From CAZLIC01 sp964559535 (GTDB lineage: Bacteria; Pseudomonadota; Alphaproteobacteria; Rhodobacterales; Rhodobacteraceae): DNA of 51,909 nucleotides. Of this stretch, positions 16,023 through 24,693 are shown piece after piece. The notes under the pieces were generated by a model that was not told the origin of the DNA, made no database searches, and saw only the letters and a list, made by a program, of their open reading frames with translations. How positions within the stretch are numbered: position 1 is the first letter of the stretch; every line of letters begins with the position of its first letter. A program made the translations under genes and the position numbers. The stretch is taken from positions 1 through 51,909 of the forward strand of contig CAZLIC010000020.1 of the NCBI GenBank assembly GCA_964559535.1, in the 5' to 3' direction.

Positions 16023-18881
16023 ATGATGGAAGCGAAGTTCATCTCCGTGCGCGGCGCGCGCGAGCACAACCTCAAGGGCATCGATCTGGACATTCCGCGC
16101 GACCAGCTGGTGGTGATCACCGGGCTGTCGGGGTCGGGCAAGTCGTCGCTGGCGTTCGACACGATCTATGCCGAGGGGCAGCGGCGCTATGTGGAATCGC
16201 TGTCGGCCTATGCCCGCCAGTTCCTGGACATGATGGGCAAGCCCGATGTGGACCACATCAGCGGCCTGTCCCCGGCGATCAGCATCGAACAGAAGACCAC
16301 GTCGAAGAACCCGCGGTCCACCGTTGGCACGGTGACCGAAATCTACGACTACATGCGCCTCTTGTTCGCCCGCGTCGGCACGCCCTATTCGCCGGCCACC
16401 GGCCTGCCCATCACCGCGATGCAGGTGCAGGACATGGTGGATGCGGTGATGGCCATGCCCGAGGGCACCCGCGCCTATCTGCTGGCCCCCATCGTGCGCG
16501 ACCGCAAGGGCGAATACCGCAAGGAATTCCTTGACCTGCGCAAGCAGGGCTTCCAGCGGGTGAAGGTCGACGGGACCTTCCACGAGATCGAGGGAGCCCC
16601 CGCGCTGGACAAGAAGCTGCGCCACGACATTGATGTGGTGGTGGACCGCATCGTGGTGAAGGCAGGTCTGGAAACCCGGCTGGCCGACAGCTTTCGCACC
16701 GCGCTGAACCTGGCCGACGGCATTGCCATCATCGAGACGGCGCCCTCCGAGGGTGAAACGGAGCGCATCACCTATTCCGAGAAGTTCGCCTGCCCGGTCA
16801 GCGGCTTCACCATTCCGGAAATCGAGCCGCGCCTGTTCAGCTTCAACGCCCCCTTCGGTGCCTGCCCGGCCTGCGACGGCCTGGGGTTCGAGCTGTTCTT
16901 CGACGAACGCCTTGTGGTGCCCGACCAGGGCATTTCCATCCTGCAGGGCGCCATCGCGCCCTGGGCCAAGTCGAAGTCCCCCTACTTCACCCAGACGGTC
17001 GAGGCCCTGGCCAAGCATTACAGGTTCGACCACAAGAAGAAGTGGAAGGATCTGGCGCCCGAGATCAAGGCGCTGTTCCTGTACGGGTCGGGCGGCGACG
17101 AGATCGAGTTCCGCTATGACGAGGGCGGGCGCATCTATCAGGTCAAGCGCGTGTTCGAGGGGGTGATCCCCAACATGGAGCGTCGCTACAAGGAGACCGA
17201 CAGCGCCTGGTCGCGCGAGGAGATGGAGCGCTACCAGAACAACCGCCCGTGCCGCACCTGCGGCGGCCACCGGCTGAAGCCCGAGGCGCTGGCGGTGAAG
17301 ATCGGCGGGCTGCATGCGGGCGAGGTGGTGGCGAAGTCGATCCGCGAGGCGTTCGACTGGGTGGGTACGGTGCCCGGAAGCCTGACCAACCAGAAGAACG
17401 AGATTGCCCGGGCGATTCTGAAGGAAATCCGTGAACGTCTTGGATTCCTTGTGAATGTCGGGCTCGACTACCTGACACTGGCGCGCAATGCGGGCACTCT
17501 GTCGGGCGGAGAAAGCCAGCGCATCCGGCTGGCCAGCCAGATTGGCAGTGGCCTGACGGGCGTCCTGTACGTGCTGGACGAACCCTCGATCGGCCTGCAC
17601 CAGCGCGACAATGACCGTCTGCTGGGCACGCTGAAGAACCTGCGCGATCAGGGCAATTCGGTGCTGGTGGTGGAACATGACGAAGAGGCGATCCGCGAGG
17701 CGGACTACGTCTTCGACATCGGCCCGGGCGCGGGTGTGCATGGCGGCCAGATTGTTGCGCGCGGTACGCCTGCCGAGATCGCGGCCGACCCTGCCAGCCT
17801 GACGGGCCAGTATCTGTCTGGTGCGCGCGAAGTCACGGTCCCGCGCAGCCGAAGGCAAGGCAACGGCAAGAAGCTGACCGTGGTCGGCGCTGTCGGCAAC
17901 AACCTGAAAAACCTCACGGTCGACTTCCCGCTGGGCCAGTTCGTCTGCGTAACGGGTGTGTCCGGCGGGGGCAAATCCACGCTGACCATCGAAACGCTGT
18001 ACAAGACCGCCGCAGGCCGCCTGAACGGCGCTCATGAAACGCCCGCGCCCTGCGAGACGATCAAGGGGTTCGAGCACCTCGACAAGGTGATCGACATCGA
18101 CCAGCGCCCGATCGGCCGCACCCCGCGGTCGAACCCGGCGACCTACACCGGCGCCTTTGGCCCGATCCGAGACTGGTTTGCCGGACTGCCCGAAGCCAAG
18201 ACGCGGGGCTATGCCGCCGGACGGTTCAGCTTCAACGTCAAGGGCGGGCGGTGCGAGGCCTGCCAGGGCGACGGCGTGATCAAGATCGAGATGCACTTCC
18301 TGCCCGATGTCTATGTCACCTGCGAGACGTGCAAGGGCGCTCGCTATAACCGCGAGACTCTGGAAATCAAGTTCAAGAACAAGAGCATCGCCGACGTTCT
18401 TGAGATGACGTGCGAAGATGCGCGCGAGTTCTTCGGGGCGGTTCCGGCGATCCGCGAAAAGATGGACGCGCTGTGCGAGGTGGGCTTGGGCTACATCAAG
18501 GTGGGCCAGCAGGCCACCACGCTTTCGGGGGGCGAGGCGCAGCGGGTGAAGCTGTCCAAGGAACTGTCCCGCCGGGCCACGGGCCGCACGCTCTATATCC
18601 TGGATGAGCCCACCACCGGCCTGCATTTCGAGGATGTTCGCAAGCTTCTGGAGGTTCTGCATTCGCTGGTCGATCAGGGCAACACGGTGGTGGTGATCGA
18701 ACACAACCTTGATGTGGTGAAGACCGCCGACTGGGTGATCGACATCGGCCCCGAAGGTGGCGACGGGGGCGGCACCATTGTTGCGACGGGAACACCCGAG
18801 GATGTTGCCAAGGTGCAGGCCAGCCATACCGGGCGGTACCTGGCCCCGCTGCTGCGGCGGCGGAAGGTGGCCGCCGAATAG
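16023..18881 (+). CDS. uvrA: Excinuclease ABC subunit A
   Basis: A 952-aa nucleotide excision repair damage-recognition ATPase that acts with UvrB. It has two ABC modules: Walker A GLSGSGKSS (about 34-42) and GVSGGGKST, signatures LSGGESQRIRLASQIGSG and LSGGEAQRVKLSKELSRR, and Walker B LYVLDEPSIGLH and LYILDEPTTGLH. Zinc-finger cysteines are seen in CPACDGLG and CRTCGGHRL, and in CEACQGDG and CETCKGARY. The start MMEAKFISVRGAREHNLKGI is canonical; an upstream in-frame ATG at 15972 is less likely. An SOS box lies upstream. Confidence 0.98.
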   Translation: MMEAKFISVRGAREHNLKGIDLDIPRDQLVVITGLSGSGKSSLAFDTIYAEGQRRYVESLSAYARQFLDMMGKPDVDHISGLSPAISIEQKTTSKNPRSTVGTVTEIYDYMRLLFARVGTPYSPATGLPITAMQVQDMVDAVMAMPEGTRAYLLAPIVRDRKGEYRKEFLDLRKQGFQRVKVDGTFHEIEGAPALDKKLRHDIDVVVDRIVVKAGLETRLADSFRTALNLADGIAIIETAPSEGETERITYSEKFACPVSGFTIPEIEPRLFSFNAPFGACPACDGLGFELFFDERLVVPDQGISILQGAIAPWAKSKSPYFTQTVEALAKHYRFDHKKKWKDLAPEIKALFLYGSGGDEIEFRYDEGGRIYQVKRVFEGVIPNMERRYKETDSAWSREEMERYQNNRPCRTCGGHRLKPEALAVKIGGLHAGEVVAKSIREAFDWVGTVPGSLTNQKNEIARAILKEIRERLGFLVNVGLDYLTLARNAGTLSGGESQRIRLASQIGSGLTGVLYVLDEPSIGLHQRDNDRLLGTLKNLRDQGNSVLVVEHDEEAIREADYVFDIGPGAGVHGGQIVARGTPAEIAADPASLTGQYLSGAREVTVPRSRRQGNGKKLTVVGAVGNNLKNLTVDFPLGQFVCVTGVSGGGKSTLTIETLYKTAAGRLNGAHETPAPCETIKGFEHLDKVIDIDQRPIGRTPRSNPATYTGAFGPIRDWFAGLPEAKTRGYAAGRFSFNVKGGRCEACQGDGVIKIEMHFLPDVYVTCETCKGARYNRETLEIKFKNKSIADVLEMTCEDAREFFGAVPAIREKMDALCEVGLGYIKVGQQATTLSGGEAQRVKLSKELSRRATGRTLYILDEPTTGLHFEDVRKLLEVLHSLVDQGNTVVVIEHNLDVVKTADWVIDIGPEGGDGGGTIVATGTPEDVAKVQASHTGRYLAPLLRRRKVAAE

Positions 18882-18901
18882 CCGGTGCCGCCTCTGCGGC
18901 C

Positions 18902-20119
18902 TCAGCGCGGCCCGGCCACCACGCGCGCATCCATCAGCGCACCGATCTGGCCTGACGACAGGCCCACGACGTCGGCCAGGATTTCCTCGGTGTGCTGGCC
19001 AAGGCGAGGGGCCGGCGTGGCGGGCGCGCGGGGGTGTGCAGACCAGGCGACCGGGCTGCCGGGCTGCAGCAATGCCCCGATGCCCGGCTGGTTCACCTGC
19101 GAGAACATGGGGTTGTCGGTTGACAGGTCGGGGTCATGGGCGGCGGCCCCGGCAAAGCTGCGGAACACCGACCACGTCAGCCCCGCCGCGTCGAACATCG
19201 GTGCAACCTCGTCAAGGCGGCGGGCCGCGAACCATGGCATGAACAACGCCGTGATCTCGCTGCGCGCCAGCCAGCGCTCGCCCTCGCGGCCAAGGTCGCG
19301 CCCCAGGCGCGCGGCCAGCGCGGCAACGCCCGCCTCCATTCCCAAGACCTTGACCAGTCCTCGCCACTGACGGTCCGTCAGCCCGATGACCATCACCCGG
19401 TGCCCGCAGGCCAGCACGAAGTCCTGCCCGTAGCCGCCATAGAGCGCGTTGCCAACCTTGGGCCGGTCCACCCCGTTTACCTGCACCTCGGCCAGGATGC
19501 CCAGATTGGCCAGCATGGCCGCCGCGGCATCCTTGAGAGAGAACTCGGCCAGTTGACCCGCGCCGGTCCGCAAGCGGTGGCGTTCGGCCGCCAGCAGGCT
19601 GTGCACCACCATCTGCCCCGCGATGCAGTCCCATGCGGGCAACACATGCGCCACCGGTTCGACCGAGCCTTCCGGACCGGTGGCCATGGGAAAGCCCAAA
19701 GCCGGATTGACCGAATAGTCCACCGCCGGTTCCCCGCGCCGGGTTCCCGTCAGGCTGACCATGATCAGGTCGCTGCGCCCTGCCTTCATCGCGGGATAGT
19801 CCATCCACCCGCGTGTCCGCAGATTGGTGATGAACATGCCGGCGTCGGGTCCGGGGGCGCAGACAAGCGCCTGCACGATCTCTTGCCCTTCCGGCCGCGC
19901 CATGTCGACGGCCAGCGACCGCTTGCCCTTGTTCAGCCCGGCCCAGAACAGGCTTTCGCCAGATGCCGTGACCGGCCAGCGTGCGGCGTCCAGCCCGCCC
20001 TGCAGCCGGTCGAACCGGATGACATCGGCCCCCATCTGCGCCAGTGTCATGCCGGCCAGCGGCACGGCGACGAAGGCCGACCCCTCGACCACCCGCATCC
20101 CCTGCAAGGGTCCGGTCAT
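18902..20119 (-). CDS. Family III CoA-transferase (CaiB/BaiF)
   Basis: About 405 aa. It has the opening MTGPLQGMRVVEGSAFVAVPLAGMTLAQMGADVIRFD, and the conserved LNKGKRSLAVDM is present. Family members move CoA between acyl groups such as formyl, carnitinyl, succinyl or mesaconyl through an Asp-anhydride. ATG 20119 overlaps the stop of the upstream dehydratase (ATGA), so the two are coupled. The pairing with a MaoC/FAS1-like hydratase recalls the mesaconyl-C1/C4-CoA transferase and hydratase steps of the 3-hydroxypropionate and related pathways; substrate unproven. Confidence 0.85.
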   Translation of the reverse strand: MTGPLQGMRVVEGSAFVAVPLAGMTLAQMGADVIRFDRLQGGLDAARWPVTASGESLFWAGLNKGKRSLAVDMARPEGQEIVQALVCAPGPDAGMFITNLRTRGWMDYPAMKAGRSDLIMVSLTGTRRGEPAVDYSVNPALGFPMATGPEGSVEPVAHVLPAWDCIAGQMVVHSLLAAERHRLRTGAGQLAEFSLKDAAAAMLANLGILAEVQVNGVDRPKVGNALYGGYGQDFVLACGHRVMVIGLTDRQWRGLVKVLGMEAGVAALAARLGRDLGREGERWLARSEITALFMPWFAARRLDEVAPMFDAAGLTWSVFRSFAGAAAHDPDLSTDNPMFSQVNQPGIGALLQPGSPVAWSAHPRAPATPAPRLGQHTEEILADVVGLSSGQIGALMDARVVAGPR

Positions 20120-20940
20120 GCGAAATCCACCTCGCCCTGCATGGTCATGTAGCCGCCGCCGGCCACCACGGCGACGCGGCGCGTGGCGCCCTGTGCGGGC
20201 CACATGGCCAGCCGCGGCGCGTTCTCGGGGAACAGCGGGTGCAGGCCGCGAAAGCGGAAGGCGGTGGGACGGATGCCCGTGCGCCGGGCATTCTCCATCA
20301 TCCAGATCGCCTGCAGTGGGCCATGCACCACAAGCGAAGGATACTTTTCGACATCGGTCGCATAGGACAGGTCATAGTGGATGCGGTGGGCGTTGAAGGT
20401 CAGCGCCGAAAAGCGGAAAAGCGTGACCGGATCCACCGACACGGCCCGAAGCTCGGCGCCATCGGGGGCCGGAACCGGGGGAGGCGGAGAGAACCTTTCG
20501 GGCAGGGCCGCATAGACGATATCCTGCTCTTCCTGCACCAGTCCGCCGGCCGCGCCGGTTACCCGGTGGCGAACCGTGACGAACACCAGCGACCCCGTCG
20601 CTCCTGCCTTTTCGGCGATCTTCGTGATGTCCGACTGGCGCTCCAGCATCTCGCCGATGCGAAGAGGGGACAGGAACGTCAGGCGCCCCCCGGCCCACAT
20701 CCGGCGGCGCCCTTCAAGCGGAGGCAGGAACTGGCCCAGGGCCGGGTGGCCGTCGACCCCCAGCCCGCCGCTGGCCACGATCGGCGCAAAGGCCAGCCAG
20801 TGCCACAACGGGGGAAGGTCGGCGCCGATTTCGGCATGATCCGGGGCGATCGTAGCGGCCAAGCGGGCGACGTCGCGGGCGGACACCACATCGGTCGCGG
20901 TCTCGCGCCGCCCGACCCAGGCATCGTACTGGTCTGTCAC
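20116..20940 (-). CDS. FAS1-like/MaoC dehydratase (mesaconyl-C4-CoA hydratase or HTD2-like)
   Basis: About 274 aa: an N-terminal FAS1-like dehydratase half (RRRMWAGGRLTFLSPLRIGEMLERQSDITKI) and a C-terminal hot-dog half (FSALTFNAHRIHYDLSYATDVEKYPSLVVHGPL) with the conserved Asn/His/Tyr hydratase motif. It probably adds or removes water on an acyl-CoA; in this family mesaconyl-C4-CoA/citramalyl-CoA is a documented substrate. The GTG start at 20940 has GGAGG 7 nt upstream. It overlaps the CoA-transferase gene by 4 bp and follows two amidase genes. Confidence 0.82.
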   Translation of the reverse strand: MTDQYDAWVGRRETATDVVSARDVARLAATIAPDHAEIGADLPPLWHWLAFAPIVASGGLGVDGHPALGQFLPPLEGRRRMWAGGRLTFLSPLRIGEMLERQSDITKIAEKAGATGSLVFVTVRHRVTGAAGGLVQEEQDIVYAALPERFSPPPPVPAPDGAELRAVSVDPVTLFRFSALTFNAHRIHYDLSYATDVEKYPSLVVHGPLQAIWMMENARRTGIRPTAFRFRGLHPLFPENAPRLAMWPAQGATRRVAVVAGGGYMTMQGEVDFA

Positions 20941-21002
20941 GTTCGGCCTCCGGTCGGTCCTGCACGCAATTTTGTTGCGAACTGGCTCGGTGTCTTGGCA
21001 AG

Positions 21003-22436
21003 TCAAGCGGTGACGGCATCGCATTCGGGCAGATGGGGCGGGCGGCGCCCCGGCCAGTCGGTGGCCCGGTGGTAGGCCTGCCCCAGCGCCAGAACGCCCC
21101 GGTCGTTGCCATGCCGCCCGAAAAGCTGCAGTCCCATCGGCAGGCCTTGCGGCCCGAAGCCCGCCGGGCAGGCCAGCGCAGGCAGTCCCGCCAGCGAGAC
21201 CGGGATCACCACTTCCATCCAGCGGTGATAGGTATCCATCGGCACACCATTGATGGCCTGCGGCCAACGCCATTCTGCCGGAAATGGCCAGACTTGCGCA
21301 CTGGGCATGACCAGCGCGTCGTAGGTATCGAACAGCCGGGCGGCAGTGGCATACCAGCGGCTGCGGGTTTCGCTGGCGCGCAGGACGGCATCGGCGGACA
21401 GGCCCTGGCCCTGCTCGATTTCCCAGATCGTCTCGGGCTTTGTCGCGGCGCGCTGCGCCGGGTCGGCGTACAGCGCGCGCTTGGCCCCCGCATTCAGCAC
21501 GGCGCGCAGCGTGACCCATGAGTCCCACAATGCGACCGCCGGGAAGGGGGGGGCCACGGATTCCACCGTGCAGCCGATGTCCTCGAACACCTGCAGGGCG
21601 GTTTCGCATAGCGCCAGGATGCCGGGTTCCATGGCATAGGCACCGCCCCAGTCGCACAGCCAACCGATGCGGCTGCCCCGGATGCTCCGGTCCAGCTGGT
21701 TGGCAAAGTCGCCGCCAGGCAGGCCGAAGGGCGCCTGCGGGTTTTCGCCCGCCTGAACCGACAGAAGGCGCGCCACGTCTTCCACGGTACGGCCCATCGG
21801 CCCATCGGTCGAAAGCGTGGCCATGAAGGTGTCGCCCACGGCGTCTGCGGGAACCAGGCCATAGCTGGGGCGGAAGCCATAGACATTGCAGAAGGCAGCG
21901 GGGTTGCGCAGGCTGCCCATCATGTCGCTGCCGTCTGACACCGGAACCATGCGGGCGGCCAGCGCCGCTGCGGCACCACCTGAAGAACCGCCCGCAGAGC
22001 GTTCAGGATCATAGGGATTCCGCGTTACTCCGAACACAGGGTTGAAGCTGTGCGAACCCTGTCCCCATTCGGGAACGTTGGTCTTGCCGATGAAGATCGC
22101 ACCTGCCGCGCGCATCCGCGCCGCCAGCAGATCATCTGCGGAAGGCACATTGTCCGCCCAGATCGGCGAGCCCCAGGTGGTGCGCAGCCCGGCCGTGGCC
22201 ACCAGGTCCTTCACCGCCAGCGGCAACCCGTGCAGCCAGCCTTGCTGCGGTGCGTCATCCGCCGCGCGCGCCTCGGTCATCAGCGTGTCGGTATCGCGCA
22301 GGCTGACGATGGCGTTCAGCGCCGGGTTCACCGCGGCAATCCGCGCCAGATTCGCGGACATGATCTCGGACGGCGCCACCTGGCGGGCCGCCACCATGCG
22401 CGACAGGTCGCTTGCGCTGTGCTGCCAAAGTTCCAT
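21003..22436 (-). CDS. Amidase (amidase signature family), first of two
   Basis: A 477-aa amidase with the Ser-cisSer-Lys triad: Lys in LPLAVKDLVA, and AGGSSGGAAAALAARMVPVSDGSDMMGSLRNPA carrying the cis-Ser and nucleophile. It hydrolyses an amide to an acid plus ammonia. ATG 22436 gives the usual N-terminus ELWQHSASDLSRMVAARQ. It lies between a second amidase gene and the dehydratase/CoA-transferase pair, suggesting catabolism of an amide whose acid is then activated with CoA. It is distant in sequence from the second amidase, so not a recent duplicate. Confidence 0.88.
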   Translation of the reverse strand: MELWQHSASDLSRMVAARQVAPSEIMSANLARIAAVNPALNAIVSLRDTDTLMTEARAADDAPQQGWLHGLPLAVKDLVATAGLRTTWGSPIWADNVPSADDLLAARMRAAGAIFIGKTNVPEWGQGSHSFNPVFGVTRNPYDPERSAGGSSGGAAAALAARMVPVSDGSDMMGSLRNPAAFCNVYGFRPSYGLVPADAVGDTFMATLSTDGPMGRTVEDVARLLSVQAGENPQAPFGLPGGDFANQLDRSIRGSRIGWLCDWGGAYAMEPGILALCETALQVFEDIGCTVESVAPPFPAVALWDSWVTLRAVLNAGAKRALYADPAQRAATKPETIWEIEQGQGLSADAVLRASETRSRWYATAARLFDTYDALVMPSAQVWPFPAEWRWPQAINGVPMDTYHRWMEVVIPVSLAGLPALACPAGFGPQGLPMGLQLFGRHGNDRGVLALGQAYHRATDWPGRRPPHLPECDAVTA

Positions 22437-22653
22437 GGTCGTCTTTTTTGTCCAGTTTCCCCGGGGGGTCGTCCACCAAGGCACTCCCCGATCTTTGGAC
22501 AAATCTCCGTCTGTGTTAAGCCACTGTCTGCGCCTGCTGGTCGGTTTCGGCGTGGTTGAAGGAGGCCACGGCGGATGGTTGGCGGCGAAGGGCTGTACCT
22601 TCGCCTGCGCCCATCCCTTGTCCCCCGGCACTTGCCGCACCGCGGGCAACGCG

Positions 22654-22824
22654 TCCCGAGTGACCAGAGAGGGCGAAGAATTCACCCGCGTTGATGGCAA
22701 GTGACACATCGTCCAGCGCACCCGCCGCGTGGTCGCCAGCGCCGAACGCCTGGACGGCTTCGATCGCTTCCGCCGTGGCCAACAGATGCAAGCGGTTCGC
22801 CCGGACGCCATTCATGCGGGGCAT
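22654..22824 (-). pseudogene. Relic of an ABC transporter ATPase (N-terminus only)
   Basis: Translation from 22824 reads LLATAEAIEAVQAFGAGDHA, then ALDDVSLAINAGEFFALSGHSG, then loses similarity. This is the start of a PotA/FbpC-type ATPase, where the normal text continues GPSGCGKTT. The Walker A motif is broken and the rest of the gene is absent. The stretch lies between the two amidase genes, where import genes for the amide could once have stood. Downstream to 22437 I see no further gene. Confidence 0.6.
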
Positions 22825-22854
22825 TTGCCGTCGGGCAAGGCAAATGGCGCGAAT

Positions 22855-24294
22855 TCAGGCATGAAGGGGCGGGCGGCGGTGTGCCCAGGGGGCGGCGCGT
22901 TCGATTTCTGCGCAAAGCGCCAGCAGGGTTTCGTCGTCGCCGAACCTGGCAGCCAGATGAACGCCGACGGGCAAGCCGTTCACCATGCCCAGAGGCACCG
23001 ACGCCGCGGGCTGGCCGCTGGCATTGAACACCGCGCAGAACGGGGAATAGGCAAAGACGCCGCCTGGGCCGGTGCGGTAGGCCACGAAGTCCTCGGTGGT
23101 GTGGGCAAAACGGCCCACCTTGGCGGGTGGTTCGGCCAGCGTGGCCGACAGGATGATGTCGCAACCGGGGCCTGTTTCCGGGTCGAACACGGCGGCCATC
23201 TGGCGGCCGAAGTCGTGGATTTCGCCGATGGCCTCCAGATACCGTGTCGGGTGCAGGGTGACGGCGTGGCGGCAGGCGCCGCGGGTCACACCTTCGGTCT
23301 CATCGGGTGTGGGCAGGCGGTCGCCGATCTTCGACCGCACCGAAAGGGCGGTGCCCACTGCGACAATGTCGGTCCACGCGTGCATCATCATGGCGACGTC
23401 GGCCTTCGGCCTGCCGGGTTCGATGTGGTGGCCAAGGGTTTCCAGCAACGTCGCGGCGTTCCGCACCTGTTCGGCCACGGCGGGGTCGATGGGGGTGCCG
23501 TCGAAGGTGGTGTCGCACAGCATCACGCGCAGGCGGCGCGGCGGGCGGCTGATGGCATCCGCATGCGAGGCCCTCAGCGGCGGAGCCACATAGGGCGCTC
23601 CAAGGTCGGCACCGTGGCAGGCGTCCATCATCGTGGCGGTGTCGCGGACGGACAAGGTAAGGAACCCTTCGATTCCCATGCCGGCCCAGCCTTCGCCGGA
23701 GTAAGGTCCGTCAGGCAGGCGGGCACGGGTGGGTTTCAGGCCGAACAGGCCGCAGTTCGAGGCCGGAATCCGCACCGACCCGCCACCGTCCGACCCGTGC
23801 GCGAAGGGCACGATGCCCGCCGCCACCGCCGCCCCCGACCCGCCCGACGATCCGCCCGGCGTGTGGTCCGGGTTCCACGGGTTGCGCGTGGGCGCCCCAT
23901 AGACCACGGCTTCGGTTGCGCAGCCGACGCCCATTTCGGGGGCAGTCGTGCGGCCAAATGTGACGACGCCCGTTTCGCGCATCCGCAGCCACAGATCAGA
24001 ATCCAGTGGAAACCGCGTGTTGGCATACAGGCGCGAACCCATGTGGCTGGGAAAGTCGCGCGCCTCGGCGCCCAGATCCTTCAGCAGGAAAGGCACGCCG
24101 TGGAACGGACCGCGCGGCAGTCCCTGCGCGATGGCCCGCCGCGCCACGTCTTCCTGCATCAGCGTCACCGCATTCAGGTGCGGGTTCAGCCGTTGCACCG
24201 CGACCAGTGCCGCGTCCAGAAGTTCGGTGGGCGTTACCTCGCCGCGGGCAACCATGGCCGCGGTTTCGGTGGCGTCGGGCGGGGAGGCAGGCAT
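22855..24294 (-). CDS. Amidase (amidase signature family), second of two
   Basis: A 479-aa amidase with Lys in VPFLLKDLGAEA and the nucleophile region TPGGSSGGSGAAVAAGIVPFAHGSDGGGSVRIPAS, so all three triad residues are present. The C-terminus SVPLGMVNGLPVGVHLAARFG is family-typical. It resembles 6-aminohexanoate-cyclic-dimer-type/aryl amidases, but the substrate cannot be read from sequence. It is probably transcribed first in the minus-strand cluster, although the ABC relic and about 400 bp separate it from the next amidase. Confidence 0.88.
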   Translation of the reverse strand: MPASPPDATETAAMVARGEVTPTELLDAALVAVQRLNPHLNAVTLMQEDVARRAIAQGLPRGPFHGVPFLLKDLGAEARDFPSHMGSRLYANTRFPLDSDLWLRMRETGVVTFGRTTAPEMGVGCATEAVVYGAPTRNPWNPDHTPGGSSGGSGAAVAAGIVPFAHGSDGGGSVRIPASNCGLFGLKPTRARLPDGPYSGEGWAGMGIEGFLTLSVRDTATMMDACHGADLGAPYVAPPLRASHADAISRPPRRLRVMLCDTTFDGTPIDPAVAEQVRNAATLLETLGHHIEPGRPKADVAMMMHAWTDIVAVGTALSVRSKIGDRLPTPDETEGVTRGACRHAVTLHPTRYLEAIGEIHDFGRQMAAVFDPETGPGCDIILSATLAEPPAKVGRFAHTTEDFVAYRTGPGGVFAYSPFCAVFNASGQPAASVPLGMVNGLPVGVHLAARFGDDETLLALCAEIERAAPWAHRRPPLHA

Positions 24295-24378
24295 GGCGGC
24301 TCCTTTGGCAGCAAAGCCAGATTGGCGGGAGCGGCGCGCCTTGGCCTGCCGGTTCCGCCGCGCAATGGTCGGAAACCG

Positions 24379-24693
24379 TCAGGGAGCGATGGGAACGTCC
24401 TGCCGCAGGCGCCCGTCGGGGGCATAGACAAGGATGCGCTCGCCTTCCGCGCCCGAGGCGACGACCGCCACGAAGCCCCGCCCGAAGGTGACGGCTCCGG
24501 CTGTCAGACCGGTGGGCAGGGCGATGCTTGCGGGCAGGTCAGGCGTTGCAGACAGCGCCGTGGGCATGCGGGTGACAATCACCGCGACAATCGTTATCAC
24601 GCCGCCGATCATGGACAGCGTCAGCAGGATCACCAGCCACTTCAGTACCTGCAGGCTGCCCGGCAGTGGGGGCGGCTGATCCATGTCCGACAT
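24379..24693 (-). CDS. DUF6476-like single-pass membrane protein
   Basis: About 104 aa. One membrane helix (LKWLVILLTLSMIGGVITIVAVIV) is followed by a periplasmic tail with short beta strands (ALPTGLTAGAVTFGRGFVAVV, ERILVYAPDGRLRQDV). Its position divergent to an RluA-family gene is common in Rhodobacterales (from memory). The start is ATG 24693 with GGAG upstream, or ATG 24684. Either overlaps the start of the opposite gene. Function unknown. Confidence 0.65.
   Translation of the reverse strand: MSDMDQPPPLPGSLQVLKWLVILLTLSMIGGVITIVAVIVTRMPTALSATPDLPASIALPTGLTAGAVTFGRGFVAVVASGAEGERILVYAPDGRLRQDVPIAP

Noticed and set aside
15918..18827. A 969-codon open frame antisense to uvrA
   Set aside because: It mirrors uvrA frame by frame in high-GC DNA, has no recognisable domain, and the sense frame is a full-length UvrA.
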